A stretch of DNA of 64,000 nt, taken from the NCBI GenBank assembly GCA_029261155.1, contig JAJDBW010000061.1, positions 124,001 to 188,000 on the forward strand, given 5' to 3'. Within the stretch, counting starts at the first letter, position 1, and every line of letters begins with the position of its first letter. The notes under the pieces were generated by a model. It saw only the letters and a program-made list of their open reading frames with translations. It had not been told where the DNA came from and ran no database searches. This document shows, piece by piece, positions 53,824 through 63,221 of this stretch. Position numbers and translations under genes: made by a program. Source of the stretch: Nitrospirota bacterium. GTDB lineage: Bacteria > Nitrospirota > Nitrospiria > SBBL01 > JAADHI01.

Positions 53824-55242
53824 CTATCTTCTGGAATGTGCCGCGATCGCGGCTGCAATCGCAATAACTTTATCAATATGATCGTCGCTGGTCGATAAAT
53901 TCAAGCGATCGAGATGCGTTTCGATGTAGGTGGTATCGAAATTACCACTAATAAAATCTGGATCTTCCATGATTCGTTTTAAAAAAGGTATCGTCGTCTT
54001 GATCCCGCGAATCACGTATTCGTCAAGGGCCCGGCGCATGCGCTGCACCGCCCCGTCCCAGGTCTTTGCGCGAACCGTCAGCTTCGCCAACATCGAATCG
54101 TAATAGGGGGAAATCGTATAGCCTTTATACACATTTCCGTCGATCCTCACCCCGATTCCGCCGGGAGAATAATAGGCGGTCACCTTCCCTGGTGTGGGTA
54201 AAAAATTGTTTTTGGAGTCTTCGGCATTTATTCGGCATTCAATGGCATAACCGCGCAAAGAAATGTCTTCTTGTTTCTCAGCTAAGGGTTCTCCGGCGGC
54301 GATTCGAATCATCTCTTTCACAATATCGATTCCGGTCACCTCCTCAGTCACCGTGTGCTCGACTTGTATACGTGTATTCATCTCTAAAAAGTAATACCTC
54401 TTGTCGGCATCCACTAAAAATTCAACGGTTCCCGCGCTTTCGTAGTTGACTGCGCGGGCCGCAGCCAAGGCGGCCTCGCCCATTTCATGGCGTAGTTTAT
54501 CGTCCAGCATCAGTGAAGGTGCAATTTCAACCAGTTTTTGATGGCGACGCTGAATCGAACAATCCCGCTCTCCCAGATGAATCAAATGCCCATAACGATC
54601 TCCGAGTACCTGTATTTCGATATGGTGAGGGTTTTCGATTTTTTTCTCGAGGTAAACGGCATCCTTCCCAAAAGAAGCCTTCGCCTCAGCCTGGGCGATT
54701 GGAAAGAATTTTTTTAAATCACTCCGGTTCGTACAAATCCGAATACCCCTTCCGCCGCCGCCCGCAGACGCTTTTAACATAAGGGGATAACCAATCTCAT
54801 CGGCGGATTTTTGGGCTTGGTTAATTGATGAAATCGGATCGGTCAACCCAGGAACTACCGGAACCCCCGCCTCTATCATGAGTCGCCGGGAGGAAAGCTT
54901 ATCTCCCATCGCCCGTATGGCTTCGGGTTTCGGACCGATAAAGGTCAGGCCGTTGGCACTGCAGGCCTCTGCAAACTCGGCATTCTCTGCCAAAAATCCA
55001 TAGCCAGGATGAATGGCATCGGCCCCCTTTTGTTTCGCAAGGTCAATAATACGGTAGATACTGAGGTAGCCTTCGATCGGGCCCGGCCCAACCAAACAGG
55101 CTTCATCGGCATACTTTACAGGGAGCGTCGCCGCATCGACCTCGGAATGGATGACCACCGTGGGCACCGACAACTCCCGGCAAGCGCGAATAATACGAAG
55201 GGCGATCTCCCCACGATTTGCAATTAAAATCTTCTTAAACAT
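53824..55242 (-). CDS. pycA: Pyruvate/acyl-CoA carboxylase biotin carboxylase subunit
   Basis: 472 residues. ATP-grasp enzyme with KILIANRGEIALRIIRACREL, KASAGGGGRGIRICT, EMNTRIQVEHTVTEEVTG and the C-terminal biotin-carboxylase subdomain. It carboxylates the biotin carried by the neighbouring subunit. Adjacent to pycB (15-bp gap) it should serve pyruvate carboxylase, although accC function for acetyl-CoA carboxylase cannot be excluded because the sequences are similar. Confidence 0.94.
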   Translation of the reverse strand: MFKKILIANRGEIALRIIRACRELSVPTVVIHSEVDAATLPVKYADEACLVGPGPIEGYLSIYRIIDLAKQKGADAIHPGYGFLAENAEFAEACSANGLTFIGPKPEAIRAMGDKLSSRRLMIEAGVPVVPGLTDPISSINQAQKSADEIGYPLMLKASAGGGGRGIRICTNRSDLKKFFPIAQAEAKASFGKDAVYLEKKIENPHHIEIQVLGDRYGHLIHLGERDCSIQRRHQKLVEIAPSLMLDDKLRHEMGEAALAAARAVNYESAGTVEFLVDADKRYYFLEMNTRIQVEHTVTEEVTGIDIVKEMIRIAAGEPLAEKQEDISLRGYAIECRINAEDSKNNFLPTPGKVTAYYSPGGIGVRIDGNVYKGYTISPYYDSMLAKLTVRAKTWDGAVQRMRRALDEYVIRGIKTTIPFLKRIMEDPDFISGNFDTTYIETHLDRLNLSTSDDHIDKVIAIAAAIAAHSRR

Positions 55243-55416
55243 AAATCAATTTGCTCAATGTTCAATCCCGCTAATTCACGAAAATGATTATCACATCTTC
55301 CATTTGATTCAACAATCTAAAGCATTGGCCCTGAATCCGCAAGCCGATACGGTGTGCTTCAAAGTGAGATGTCGTCGAAGTGCTGCCGTCTGCGATATCT
55401 CTTCCATTCCGTTTTC

Positions 55417-57420
55417 TCAATTCACCTGAACGAATTCTCCCCCTTGCACTTCAATAAAAAAAGGTTCTTTGATGACCTCACCATCCAGGATTTCATAAAT
55501 AAATCCGGAAACCCCCGGAAAGTCGATTGCACCAGCGATCGCCGTTTTTACCTGTTCGGGTGTCACCGCTCCCCCTCGCAATGCCGCTAAGACAAGCCGT
55601 GTCGCATCAAAGGCCTGTGCCGCAAACAAATCCGGCTCTTCTTGAAACCGTGTTCGATATTGATGAACAAAGCCTTGGACAATGGGATTGGTGCTCCCTT
55701 TGAAGAAACCTTCGGCAAAAACCACGCCTTCGGCATAAGAACCCGCCAAGTTCAAAAATTCGGGAGTATTCCAACTGTTCGTGCCTAAAACTTTCACTTC
55801 GTGGAAATCGTGAAAAATCAACTGCGGAATAATCAAGCCTGCCCTAACGGCATCCGCAGGCAAAAATATGGCCTCGAAGCCGGGGATATAAAGTTTTTCT
55901 TCCTTTCCCCCTTCGAGTTCGATAGTCTCAATGAATCCATTTTTTTCTAAGTCTGCTTTTTTCAGGCGAAGAATGGTTTTCGAGAAATCGGTATTATTTA
56001 AAGGGTAGGACTCCGACAACACGACCTCGCCACCCAAGTCCTTAACGCCTTCGGCAAAACAATCTACCCAGCGTTGTCCTTGCCCTTCATCCGGGTAGAG
56101 AACGGCAAATCGTTCGATCGATAATTGCAGTACCGCATATTCGGCAATGGCACTGCACAAAAAACGATTGGTCGCAGCATTTCTAAAAACCGATTGGCCC
56201 AGGCCGCTTAAATTCGCCGCAGTCGCACCGGGTGTAATTAAGGCCAAATTCGCCTTTTCGATGATTGGCGAGATCCGTTCCACTTCCTTACTCAGGAGGG
56301 GACCCACAACCGCCACCGGCGCATACTCATTAAGCCAATCTTCAAAAGGCATCCGAAGACTCGATGGATCATTCTCCGTATCCCGAACAACCAAGCCTAC
56401 AGAGGCCATCGGAAGGGCTTCCTTAAAAAGCCTGAGCGCGAGTTCGGCACCGTACAAGGCCTTATTACCAAAGTGAACCAAGCGCCCCGAAAGGGGAAGA
56501 ACGACGGCGATTAAGTAACGATCTGACTTTATCTTTTCCTTAATTCGGTCGAGCTGATTTCTCGCCTGTATGACATAAGGGTGAGCGGGAAAACGAGATA
56601 GAAATCGCCGGATCTCTTTCTCTTGCCGGTAATAGTTTGAATTTAAATCATAAAGATGAATCAATTGAATAATGGCAAGATCTGCCGGATAGGTAGATTG
56701 AAACTGATTCGCCACTTTTTGAAGGCCATCCTCCTTTAGTTTCTCTCGAATTAAAAGTTCAATTTCATGTTGGATTAGGACCTCATCTATCGGATCGCTT
56801 GAAAGCGCCTTACGTTTTATCAGGATGTCTAAGGCATTCAGAAATGCTTGCCGATCCACATAGGCATTGGCCAATTTTTCAAAGACAAGTTTTTTTGAAT
56901 CGGGTAGTCCTGGCTTCGCCTCCCAAAGCGAGACAATCGCCTCAAGATTTCCCAGTTTGAAATACAGATCGCTTAAACGTAATTGTACAATTTCAACGCG
57001 GGGTTCAAGAGGAAACCGATCGAGAAAAGTCTTAATCGTCGCCACAGCCTGCTTCAATTCACCCAATTCCGAATAGGTCTCGCTGAGGAGGAGAAAGGTA
57101 TCCGGCAGGAGGACATTTTCGGGATAATTATCCAAGAAGTCTTTGAGATAGGAGCGGGCAAGGGCATAACTACCCTGATCAAAAAAATCTTCCGCTTTGG
57201 CAAAGATCGCTCTTTCTTCGGGTGAAGCCAGATCGAATAGGTGACTGGGTATATGAGCCCGAAGGCGATTTTCCGAAGGCAGGGCCGGAACTGAAGCCTT
57301 CGGCGGCTTCTGTCCAAGACCTTGCGCCAACACAAGTGGCGATGGCGACAGCAAGATCAGAAACGAGAACAACGCGGCTAAGGCAAACTTAAGTTTAGGT
57401 GCTACGTTCGTTTTCATCAT
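55417..57420 (-). CDS. TPR plus periplasmic-binding-protein fusion (LpoA-like)
   Basis: 667 residues if translation begins at ATG 57420, chosen since it puts the signal peptide (about 9-32, ending LVLAQ) at the N-terminus; the frame is open 38 codons further upstream. The N-terminal half (about 60-310) has TPR-like repeats (FDQGSYALARSYLKDFLDNYP and others). The C-terminal half (about 320-640) is a type-1 periplasmic-binding fold with AVVLPLSGRLVHFGNKALYGAELAL and AVVGPLLSKEVERISPII. This TPR/PBP-1 architecture is like LpoA, which activates PBP1A. A branched-chain amino-acid sensing protein is the alternative. No lipobox cysteine is seen at the signal end. Confidence 0.78.
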   Translation of the reverse strand: MMKTNVAPKLKFALAALFSFLILLSPSPLVLAQGLGQKPPKASVPALPSENRLRAHIPSHLFDLASPEERAIFAKAEDFFDQGSYALARSYLKDFLDNYPENVLLPDTFLLLSETYSELGELKQAVATIKTFLDRFPLEPRVEIVQLRLSDLYFKLGNLEAIVSLWEAKPGLPDSKKLVFEKLANAYVDRQAFLNALDILIKRKALSSDPIDEVLIQHEIELLIREKLKEDGLQKVANQFQSTYPADLAIIQLIHLYDLNSNYYRQEKEIRRFLSRFPAHPYVIQARNQLDRIKEKIKSDRYLIAVVLPLSGRLVHFGNKALYGAELALRLFKEALPMASVGLVVRDTENDPSSLRMPFEDWLNEYAPVAVVGPLLSKEVERISPIIEKANLALITPGATAANLSGLGQSVFRNAATNRFLCSAIAEYAVLQLSIERFAVLYPDEGQGQRWVDCFAEGVKDLGGEVVLSESYPLNNTDFSKTILRLKKADLEKNGFIETIELEGGKEEKLYIPGFEAIFLPADAVRAGLIIPQLIFHDFHEVKVLGTNSWNTPEFLNLAGSYAEGVVFAEGFFKGSTNPIVQGFVHQYRTRFQEEPDLFAAQAFDATRLVLAALRGGAVTPEQVKTAIAGAIDFPGVSGFIYEILDGEVIKEPFFIEVQGGEFVQVN

Positions 57421-57804
57421 ATCGACCGGATAAGGAAGCACAAGTCCGATAGGCCCGACAACAAAGGCCGCATCGTTTGTAAACAGATTTTTGTTTTCGA
57501 AAAAAAAAGAACAAAAGCCTGTTTTATTACCCATTTTATAGGGAACGCATTAGATCGGATTACGAGCTATAAGATGATAAAAGAATTGAAGAACCATGTC
57601 AAGAAATGGAAGATCCCACCCGGGAAAACGGCGCCTTAAACCTCTTTTCATTTTTGAGCGAACTGAGGATCGACCTTCAATTCTGGCCCTCCCCTGCTTC
57701 CTTGACACCATAGGATAACTATTGTAGTTTTCGGGGTTGTTACATTTTGGGTTGCCGCTTAAAAGCAGACGCTGGCACATTTTTTAAAAATTGACGTAAA
57801 TCAC
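57421..57804. other. Divergent intergenic region between LpoA-like gene and ABC exporter
   Basis: 384 bp. A minus-strand sigma-70 promoter for the LpoA-like gene is listed separately. On the plus side TTGACA at 57702 has only a weak -10. A 76-codon basic minus-strand ORF (57550-57780) has unlikely composition and is not called. Near 57773 a TGGCAC lacks the -12 TTGC. Confidence 0.5.
57574..57602 (-). promoter_or_regulatory. Sigma-70 promoter of the LpoA-like gene
   Basis: On the minus strand TTGACA, 17 bases, TATCAT: near-consensus. It would start near 57567, leaving about 145 nt before the ATG at 57420, or 33 nt before the alternative start at 57534. Confidence 0.7.
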
Positions 57805-58779
57805 ATGATCGCTGTTAAACAATTGAGCAAACGCTATGGCCCTGTCGTTGCCATAGACGATGTCAGCTTTACGGTCGATAAAGGGGAAATCCTGGCCTTT
57901 TTAGGGCCAAACGGTGCGGGCAAAACCACCACCATGCGCATCCTCACCTGCTTTATGCCGGCCACAAGTGGTACGGCCACCATCGCCGGATTCGACATCT
58001 TTGAAGAACCCATGGCCGTAAAACGCCGCATCGGCTACTTGCCCGAGTCCCCGCCGCTCTATCCTGAAATGACCGTCGAAGAATATCTCGTCTTCGTCGC
58101 GAAGATAAAAGGTCTGCCCCGTGCGGCCATCCAACCGGGATTAAAGGGGGCGATTGAAAAATGCGGGCTCGGAGAAGTCTCGCGTCGTTTAATCGGAAAC
58201 TTATCCAAAGGCTACCGGCAGCGCGTTGGCTTGGCCCAAGCCCTCATCCACAATCCCGATGTACTGATCCTCGACGAACCCACAGTTGGCCTCGATCCCC
58301 GGCAAATCATCGAAATTCGAGAGCTCATCAAAGGCTTGGCGGGAGATCATACTATTATCCTTTCAACCCACATCTTGCCCGAGGCCACGGCCGTGTGCCA
58401 AAAGGTGGTCATCATCAGCCGTGGGCGGATTGTCGCCGTCGATTCTCAGGAAAAGCTATCCTCGCGAGTGCGAAAATCCGAGAAAATCTCCCTCCGCATT
58501 CGACGGGGAGACGCGGCAAGCCTTGAAAAAATAAAGGCCGTTGCCGGCGTACTCCAAGTCAGTCCCCAAGCTTCCGAAGAGGACGAAGTCGCCTACATTG
58601 TGGAATCGAATCTGGGTCAGGATATTCGTGAACACCTATCGAAGACCGTTGTAGAACACGGCATGGGACTCCTGGAAATGAAACCCCTCGTGTTAAGCCT
58701 AGAAGAGGTTTTTTTGCAACTCACAACCGAGGAGAAAATGCCAGAGTCTCAACAACAAACAGTAAAGGATGCGTCGTGA
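57805..58779 (+). CDS. ABC transporter ATPase (Gld-type exporter)
   Basis: 324 residues. Walker A GPNGAGKT at 34-41, signature LSKGYRQRVGLAQAL and Walker B LILDEPTVGLDP, with the accessory domain (about 225-315) of ABC-2 exporters. First gene of a four-gene transport operon. The ATPase powers the membrane component encoded next. The gene overlaps the permease by 4 bp (GTGA). Closest in layout to GldA. Confidence 0.93.
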   Translation: MIAVKQLSKRYGPVVAIDDVSFTVDKGEILAFLGPNGAGKTTTMRILTCFMPATSGTATIAGFDIFEEPMAVKRRIGYLPESPPLYPEMTVEEYLVFVAKIKGLPRAAIQPGLKGAIEKCGLGEVSRRLIGNLSKGYRQRVGLAQALIHNPDVLILDEPTVGLDPRQIIEIRELIKGLAGDHTIILSTHILPEATAVCQKVVIISRGRIVAVDSQEKLSSRVRKSEKISLRIRRGDAASLEKIKAVAGVLQVSPQASEEDEVAYIVESNLGQDIREHLSKTVVEHGMGLLEMKPLVLSLEEVFLQLTTEEKMPESQQQTVKDAS

Positions 58780-59549
58780 GAAACCTCTTCACGCTTATCG
58801 GAAAAGAGCTGCACCTCTACTTCATTTCACCCGTCGCCTATGTCGTTGCCATGGTCTTTCTCGCCGTCTCCGACTTTCTCTTTTATCTACAAGTCCGAGG
58901 CATCTCGGAACTGTCGTCAAGACACATGATGCAAATGCAAGGCGAAGTCCCGCAATTAATTGTTCATGAGGCCATCTTCATTCCTACTTTTCGAAACATG
59001 AGTTTCGTGCTTCTCTTAATCATGCCCTTGCTGACCATGCGTTTGTTTGCGGAGGAAAAAAAGGGACGCACAAGCGAGCTCCTGATGACCTCCCCGATCA
59101 GCATTACGCAAATCGTATTCGGAAAATTCTTTGCGGCAATGTTGGTCTATCTGCTCTTATTAATCCTGTCCTTACACCTTCCCTTAGTCCTTTCGATTGT
59201 CACAGAAATTTCCTGGGCCCCGATCTTTTCAAGCTACCTCGGCCTCTTCCTCATGGGCGGTGTCTTTTTATCAATGGGCCTCTTTGCATCCTCCCTCACC
59301 GAGAACCAGATTATTGCCGCTGTCATTGCTTTCGGCATTCTGATCGGTTTGTGGATCGGGGGGGTCTCCGGGGCCAATGCAAGCGAAAGCGGGATTGGAG
59401 AAATTGCCGTCTATCTCTCCATTTCGAAACACCTCGAGGGATTTATCAAAGGCCTCATTAGCACGCGTAGCTTGACCTACTTTATTTCCATGACCCTGCT
59501 CGGGCTCTTTCTCTGCTATCGCGTGGTTGAATCGGAACGCTGGAAATAA
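58776..59549 (+). CDS. ABC-2 type permease (GldF-like)
   Basis: 257 residues, GTG start in a GTGA overlap. Six hydrophobic segments, with FAEEKKGRTSELLMTSPISITQIVFGKF (in parts) typical of ABC-2 permeases. It would form the membrane channel for the ATPase. In Bacteroidetes GldF and GldA work with GldG in gliding and export, and this order recurs in other phyla without gliding. Confidence 0.9.
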   Translation: MRNLFTLIGKELHLYFISPVAYVVAMVFLAVSDFLFYLQVRGISELSSRHMMQMQGEVPQLIVHEAIFIPTFRNMSFVLLLIMPLLTMRLFAEEKKGRTSELLMTSPISITQIVFGKFFAAMLVYLLLLILSLHLPLVLSIVTEISWAPIFSSYLGLFLMGGVFLSMGLFASSLTENQIIAAVIAFGILIGLWIGGVSGANASESGIGEIAVYLSISKHLEGFIKGLISTRSLTYFISMTLLGLFLCYRVVESERWK

Positions 59550-59555
59550 GCCATC

Positions 59556-60917
59556 ATGACCCCTAAAAAAAAGAGCGCGGGTTCAATTCGAACGGCAAAG
59601 TTCGGAGCAAATAGTCTCATCGCACTGGCGATTTTCATTGCCATCCTTTCGATCATTAATTTTATTCTGGCCCGGCATGAATTGCGTTTCGATTTCTCGG
59701 GCACCGGAACCTTCTCCCTTTCCGATCAGACCCAAAACGTACTCACGAATCTGAATAAACCCGTTAAGATTACCGGTTTTTTCAGCGAGCAAAGCGTCGC
59801 CAAAACACGGGCCTTGGATCTATTTAAAAACTATACCCATCAAAGCGATCAACTCAGTTACGTGGTGATCGACCCGGACAAAAAACCGGTTATTGCCAAG
59901 AACTACGGCGTCAGCGATTACGACACCGTCATTGTCGAATCGCAAGGCCGCTCCTCAGCCCTGCGCAACATTACGGAAGAAGCCTTAACCTCCGCACTGA
60001 TCCGAGTGAGTCGAGAATCAACGAAAACGTTTTACTTTGTGGAGGGGCACGGCGAACACGACATCGATGATGGGGGGCAGGACGGTTACGGGTATATAAA
60101 AGACACATTGCAGAAACAAGGCTTCGTCGTGAAGAAACTATTTTTGCTGGCCGAAAAAACCATTCCGGCCGATGCCTCCGTGGTGGTGATCGCCGGACCC
60201 AAACGAAGCTTCACGGCGGAAGAACAGTTGCTTTTAAAAAACTATCTTGAATCAGAGGGGCAGTTTTTTTTACTCCTCGACCCCGTCTTAGATCCTAAAG
60301 AGGCCACCGGCCTGGAAGATCTCGTTGCGGCCTGGGGCGCCAAGATGGACAACGGGCTCATTCTCGACCCCAGTTCCGGACGCATCACCATACCGACAAT
60401 GAATCCAGGCAGCTACCTGCCGCACGAAATCACCCAAAACTTCAATTTGGCCACGTTTTTCCCCGTCAGCCGCGCCGTCTTCTTCGATGCGGTGCGCGGA
60501 CAAGGCTATCGTTACGATCCCTTTTTGGAAACCCATCCGGAAGCCTGGTATACCCAAGAATTGTCGGGAGACCTCGAGGTTGACCCTGATCGTGATCAAC
60601 AAGGGCGCATTCAATTTGGCGGCGTTATTTCTTCGACGGGTGCAAGCAAGATGCGAATGGTCATCATCGGCGATTCAGACTTTGCCAACAACGGGGCCGC
60701 CCGTTCGGCCGGCAACGGCGATCTCTTTTTAAATATCCTCAGTTGGCTGGCCAATGAAAGCGACCTCATCTCTATTCGCCCGAAGGAAGTCCCCACTGCC
60801 ACCCTGCTGCTTTCCCCAAATCAAATCAACACCATTTTTACGGTCTCGGTTTTGATCCTTCCCATTGGGGTGATGGGTATCGGTCTTTATATCTGGCGAG
60901 GGAGACGCCGCTTGTGA
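59556..60917 (+). CDS. GldG-like ABC auxiliary membrane protein
   Basis: 453 residues. One membrane helix near the N-terminus (about 18-36) and one at the C-terminus (about 425-445) bracket a periplasmic domain (FDFSGTGTFSLSDQTQNVL; YFVEGHGEHDID; LLDPVLDPKEATGLEDL). This is the GldG / ABC-2 auxiliary domain, predicted to act with GldF. It is 6 bp after the permease and overlaps the next gene by 4 bp (GTGA). Confidence 0.88.
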   Translation: MTPKKKSAGSIRTAKFGANSLIALAIFIAILSIINFILARHELRFDFSGTGTFSLSDQTQNVLTNLNKPVKITGFFSEQSVAKTRALDLFKNYTHQSDQLSYVVIDPDKKPVIAKNYGVSDYDTVIVESQGRSSALRNITEEALTSALIRVSRESTKTFYFVEGHGEHDIDDGGQDGYGYIKDTLQKQGFVVKKLFLLAEKTIPADASVVVIAGPKRSFTAEEQLLLKNYLESEGQFFLLLDPVLDPKEATGLEDLVAAWGAKMDNGLILDPSSGRITIPTMNPGSYLPHEITQNFNLATFFPVSRAVFFDAVRGQGYRYDPFLETHPEAWYTQELSGDLEVDPDRDQQGRIQFGGVISSTGASKMRMVIIGDSDFANNGAARSAGNGDLFLNILSWLANESDLISIRPKEVPTATLLLSPNQINTIFTVSVLILPIGVMGIGLYIWRGRRRL

Positions 60918-62323
60918 GATTTAAGGCAACGATCTTGCTTTCTGGAATCTTGATCCTACTAGGTGCCTATCTTTACTTCATCGAATTCCCCGGAGAAAAA
61001 AAAGCGGCGGAAGAACAACTTCGTTCAGGAAAACTCTTCTCCTTCGGCTCCGAGGAAATCACGCGTGTCGTCATCCGAGGGCCGCGCGGCGAAATCGATC
61101 TGGAGCAATTTCCCGAGCATCCCACATCGCCTTGGCGTATCTTCAACCCGGTTGAAACCGTCGCGAATCAACAGCTCGGGCAACAGCTGGCCGATTTGCT
61201 CACCGGAATTAAGACCAGCCGACTCGTTGAAGCTAAACCGAAAGACCTGATCGACTTTGGCCTCGATCCACCGCAATTTACAGTCATCATCACGCTGCAA
61301 CGGCACAATACAGAAATTATCGAAGTGGGTGCCGAGAACTTAACAGGTAGCGATGTCTATGTCCGCAAGGGCGAAGGTACTAGCCTCTACCTCGTACCCG
61401 CGGGCATCAGAACGCTCTTAAGCAAAAACCTTTTCGAGTGGAGACAACGCGATGTCTTTCCCTATTCATCCTTCGACATCAATCGAATGCGTTTGGAATC
61501 CGAAAAAGGCCAACTCACACTTGAACAAGATGAAGAGGGCTGGTCAATGCGGGTCCTACGCCCAGGCCAAAGACAGAAAGAGGCGATTGAATTTCGAGGA
61601 AACGGAGGAGAAATCGCCAACCTCCTTGGAAGCCTGGTGAATTTACGGGGAATCACTTTTGTCGATAAAGGAAAGGAAGAGAAAAAACAACGCTTGGGTT
61701 CAGCCATATTCAAAATCAGCATTAAAGTCGGAAAGGTTGAGCGCGAGGCCTTGTTTTATCAAGACGACGAAATGCCCGAACTCATTGATGTGGTCACCCG
61801 CTTTGAATTCGACCCTATTTTCCAGATGTCCAAAAAAGAACTGGAGGCGATTGAACAACCTTTTAATACCTATCGGGATCGCCGTCTTGTCCATTTGACC
61901 TTTCCTGAAGAAATTGAGGACTTGGAAATCCGTCGATCGGATGAAGTCTTCGTTTTGAAAAAAAAGGAGGGACAGTGGTGGATGGAAGGAAAGGACGACG
62001 CCCCTCTTCAGGAGGTGGGCATGGTTTCACGTCTACTGACCGATCTTTATAATTTCAATGTCCAGAGCTTCGAAGACGCACTCGATATGGACTCCACGCT
62101 ATCGGGCTTACAAAATCCAAGACTCACGATAATTATGAAAGGAAAAAACCAAAACGCACTTGGGGAAATTCGATTTGGCAAGATTGAGGGAGACCGTGTC
62201 TATGCCCGCAGTTCGGCCCAAGCCTTTCCCGTTTCACTCGATGCGTCTGTACTTGAACGAATTCCGCGTGGTATCGATTTCAGTGCTAAACAATCAAACC
62301 CCACTGAACTTCCCGGTCAATAA
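60914..62323 (+). CDS. DUF4340-domain protein of Gld-type transporter operon
   Basis: 469 residues with an N-terminal membrane helix (about 6-25) and a long periplasmic beta-rich region that contains repeated DUF4340-like modules, e.g. WRIFNPVETVANQQLGQQL followed by LVEAKPKDLIDFGLDPP, and a second similar block near residues 355-430 (GQWWMEGKDDAP, LSGLQNPRLTI). DUF4340 proteins follow gldG-type genes in many genomes. Substrate of the exporter is unknown. Confidence 0.83.
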   Translation: MRFKATILLSGILILLGAYLYFIEFPGEKKAAEEQLRSGKLFSFGSEEITRVVIRGPRGEIDLEQFPEHPTSPWRIFNPVETVANQQLGQQLADLLTGIKTSRLVEAKPKDLIDFGLDPPQFTVIITLQRHNTEIIEVGAENLTGSDVYVRKGEGTSLYLVPAGIRTLLSKNLFEWRQRDVFPYSSFDINRMRLESEKGQLTLEQDEEGWSMRVLRPGQRQKEAIEFRGNGGEIANLLGSLVNLRGITFVDKGKEEKKQRLGSAIFKISIKVGKVEREALFYQDDEMPELIDVVTRFEFDPIFQMSKKELEAIEQPFNTYRDRRLVHLTFPEEIEDLEIRRSDEVFVLKKKEGQWWMEGKDDAPLQEVGMVSRLLTDLYNFNVQSFEDALDMDSTLSGLQNPRLTIIMKGKNQNALGEIRFGKIEGDRVYARSSAQAFPVSLDASVLERIPRGIDFSAKQSNPTELPGQ

Positions 62324-62534
62324 AAATATATCTCCCCCAAAACACATATCCGACATTCCCTAATCTTTCAGCCTCAGTAAAAAGACTACCATTCACGGAG
62401 CGGACTTGAAATAGTCTTACATTTATTTGAGTTGAATGTTTCGAGTAGACAACCGAGGGATTCAGTGAAAAAAAATACCGTGCCTCGTTTCTCTTTGGCG
62501 GGTGTGTGACTCATCCTATCTCGCTGAATTAACC

Positions 62535-63221
62535 TTACTGCAAGAGACCTTTGACGACTGCTGAAAGCTTAACGGGTGTCGTCACCATTTTCAGCAGAAA
62601 TTCATTGGCCCCGGCATTCATCGCCTTTTCGATTACATCTTTCGTTCCCTTTGAAGAAAATATAATAACGGGGATACTTTCCCATTTAGGCGATTGTTTA
62701 ATGATGGCAAGGACCTTAAAGCCATCTATCTTTTGCATAAAAACATCCATAATAATGAGGTCAGGTAATTCATTTTTGAGTATATTAATGGCGTCCAAGC
62801 CATTGTCAACTTCAGTAACTGTAAAGCCTTCCATCACAAGTTTACTTTTATTCATCTTTCGTGATGTGTCATTTTCGTCAATGAGCAGTATCTTTTTTTT
62901 ACCCGGCTTTTTTGCATGGCTTTTATAATCGAAGTTATCCAGAAACCGATGAATGAGCGCGCTCTGTTTTGCATCAAGGTTTACAAACTTAAGTCCCATA
63001 CCCACACCCGATTGATTGTGCTGCACTCTGGCTTTCACAGATAGTTCTTCTGCATTAAGCGGAAAAGTCACTTCTACGATGCTGCCCGGCGGAAAAGAAC
63101 GGCCTGTGTGAAGGTAGAGGCCCGTGATACTGATATCGATGCCTTTCACAAGGACACCCTTATTAATCAAGACATCTACGGTGAAAGGAATGCGTTTATT
63201 TTTCCTGTTTTCCGAGCCCAT
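62535..63221 (-). CDS. PilZ domain fused to response-regulator receiver
   Basis: 228 residues. The N-terminal PilZ domain has the c-di-GMP-binding residues RKNKR (R6/R10, RxxxR) and DISITGL (D-x-S-x-x-G). The C-terminal receiver (about 108-228) has LLIDEND acidic pocket and an acceptor Asp in LIIMDVFMQ, with a late Ser/Lys. PilZ-receiver fusions link c-di-GMP to two-component signals, often in motility or polysaccharide control. It is divergent from the DksA-like gene at 63735 and isolated. Confidence 0.9.
   Translation of the reverse strand: MGSENRKNKRIPFTVDVLINKGVLVKGIDISITGLYLHTGRSFPPGSIVEVTFPLNAEELSVKARVQHNQSGVGMGLKFVNLDAKQSALIHRFLDNFDYKSHAKKPGKKKILLIDENDTSRKMNKSKLVMEGFTVTEVDNGLDAINILKNELPDLIIMDVFMQKIDGFKVLAIIKQSPKWESIPVIIFSSKGTKDVIEKAMNAGANEFLLKMVTTPVKLSAVVKGLLQ

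Noticed and set aside
57550-57780. 76-codon minus-strand ORF in the LpoA/ABC intergenic region
   Set aside because: The product is very basic with no motif, overlaps the promoter of the LpoA-like gene and lacks a ribosome site.
57774-57790. Plus-strand TGGCAC near the ABC exporter that looks like a -24 box
   Set aside because: The -12 half is TTAAA instead of TTGC at the required spacing, so the GG-N10-GC rule fails.
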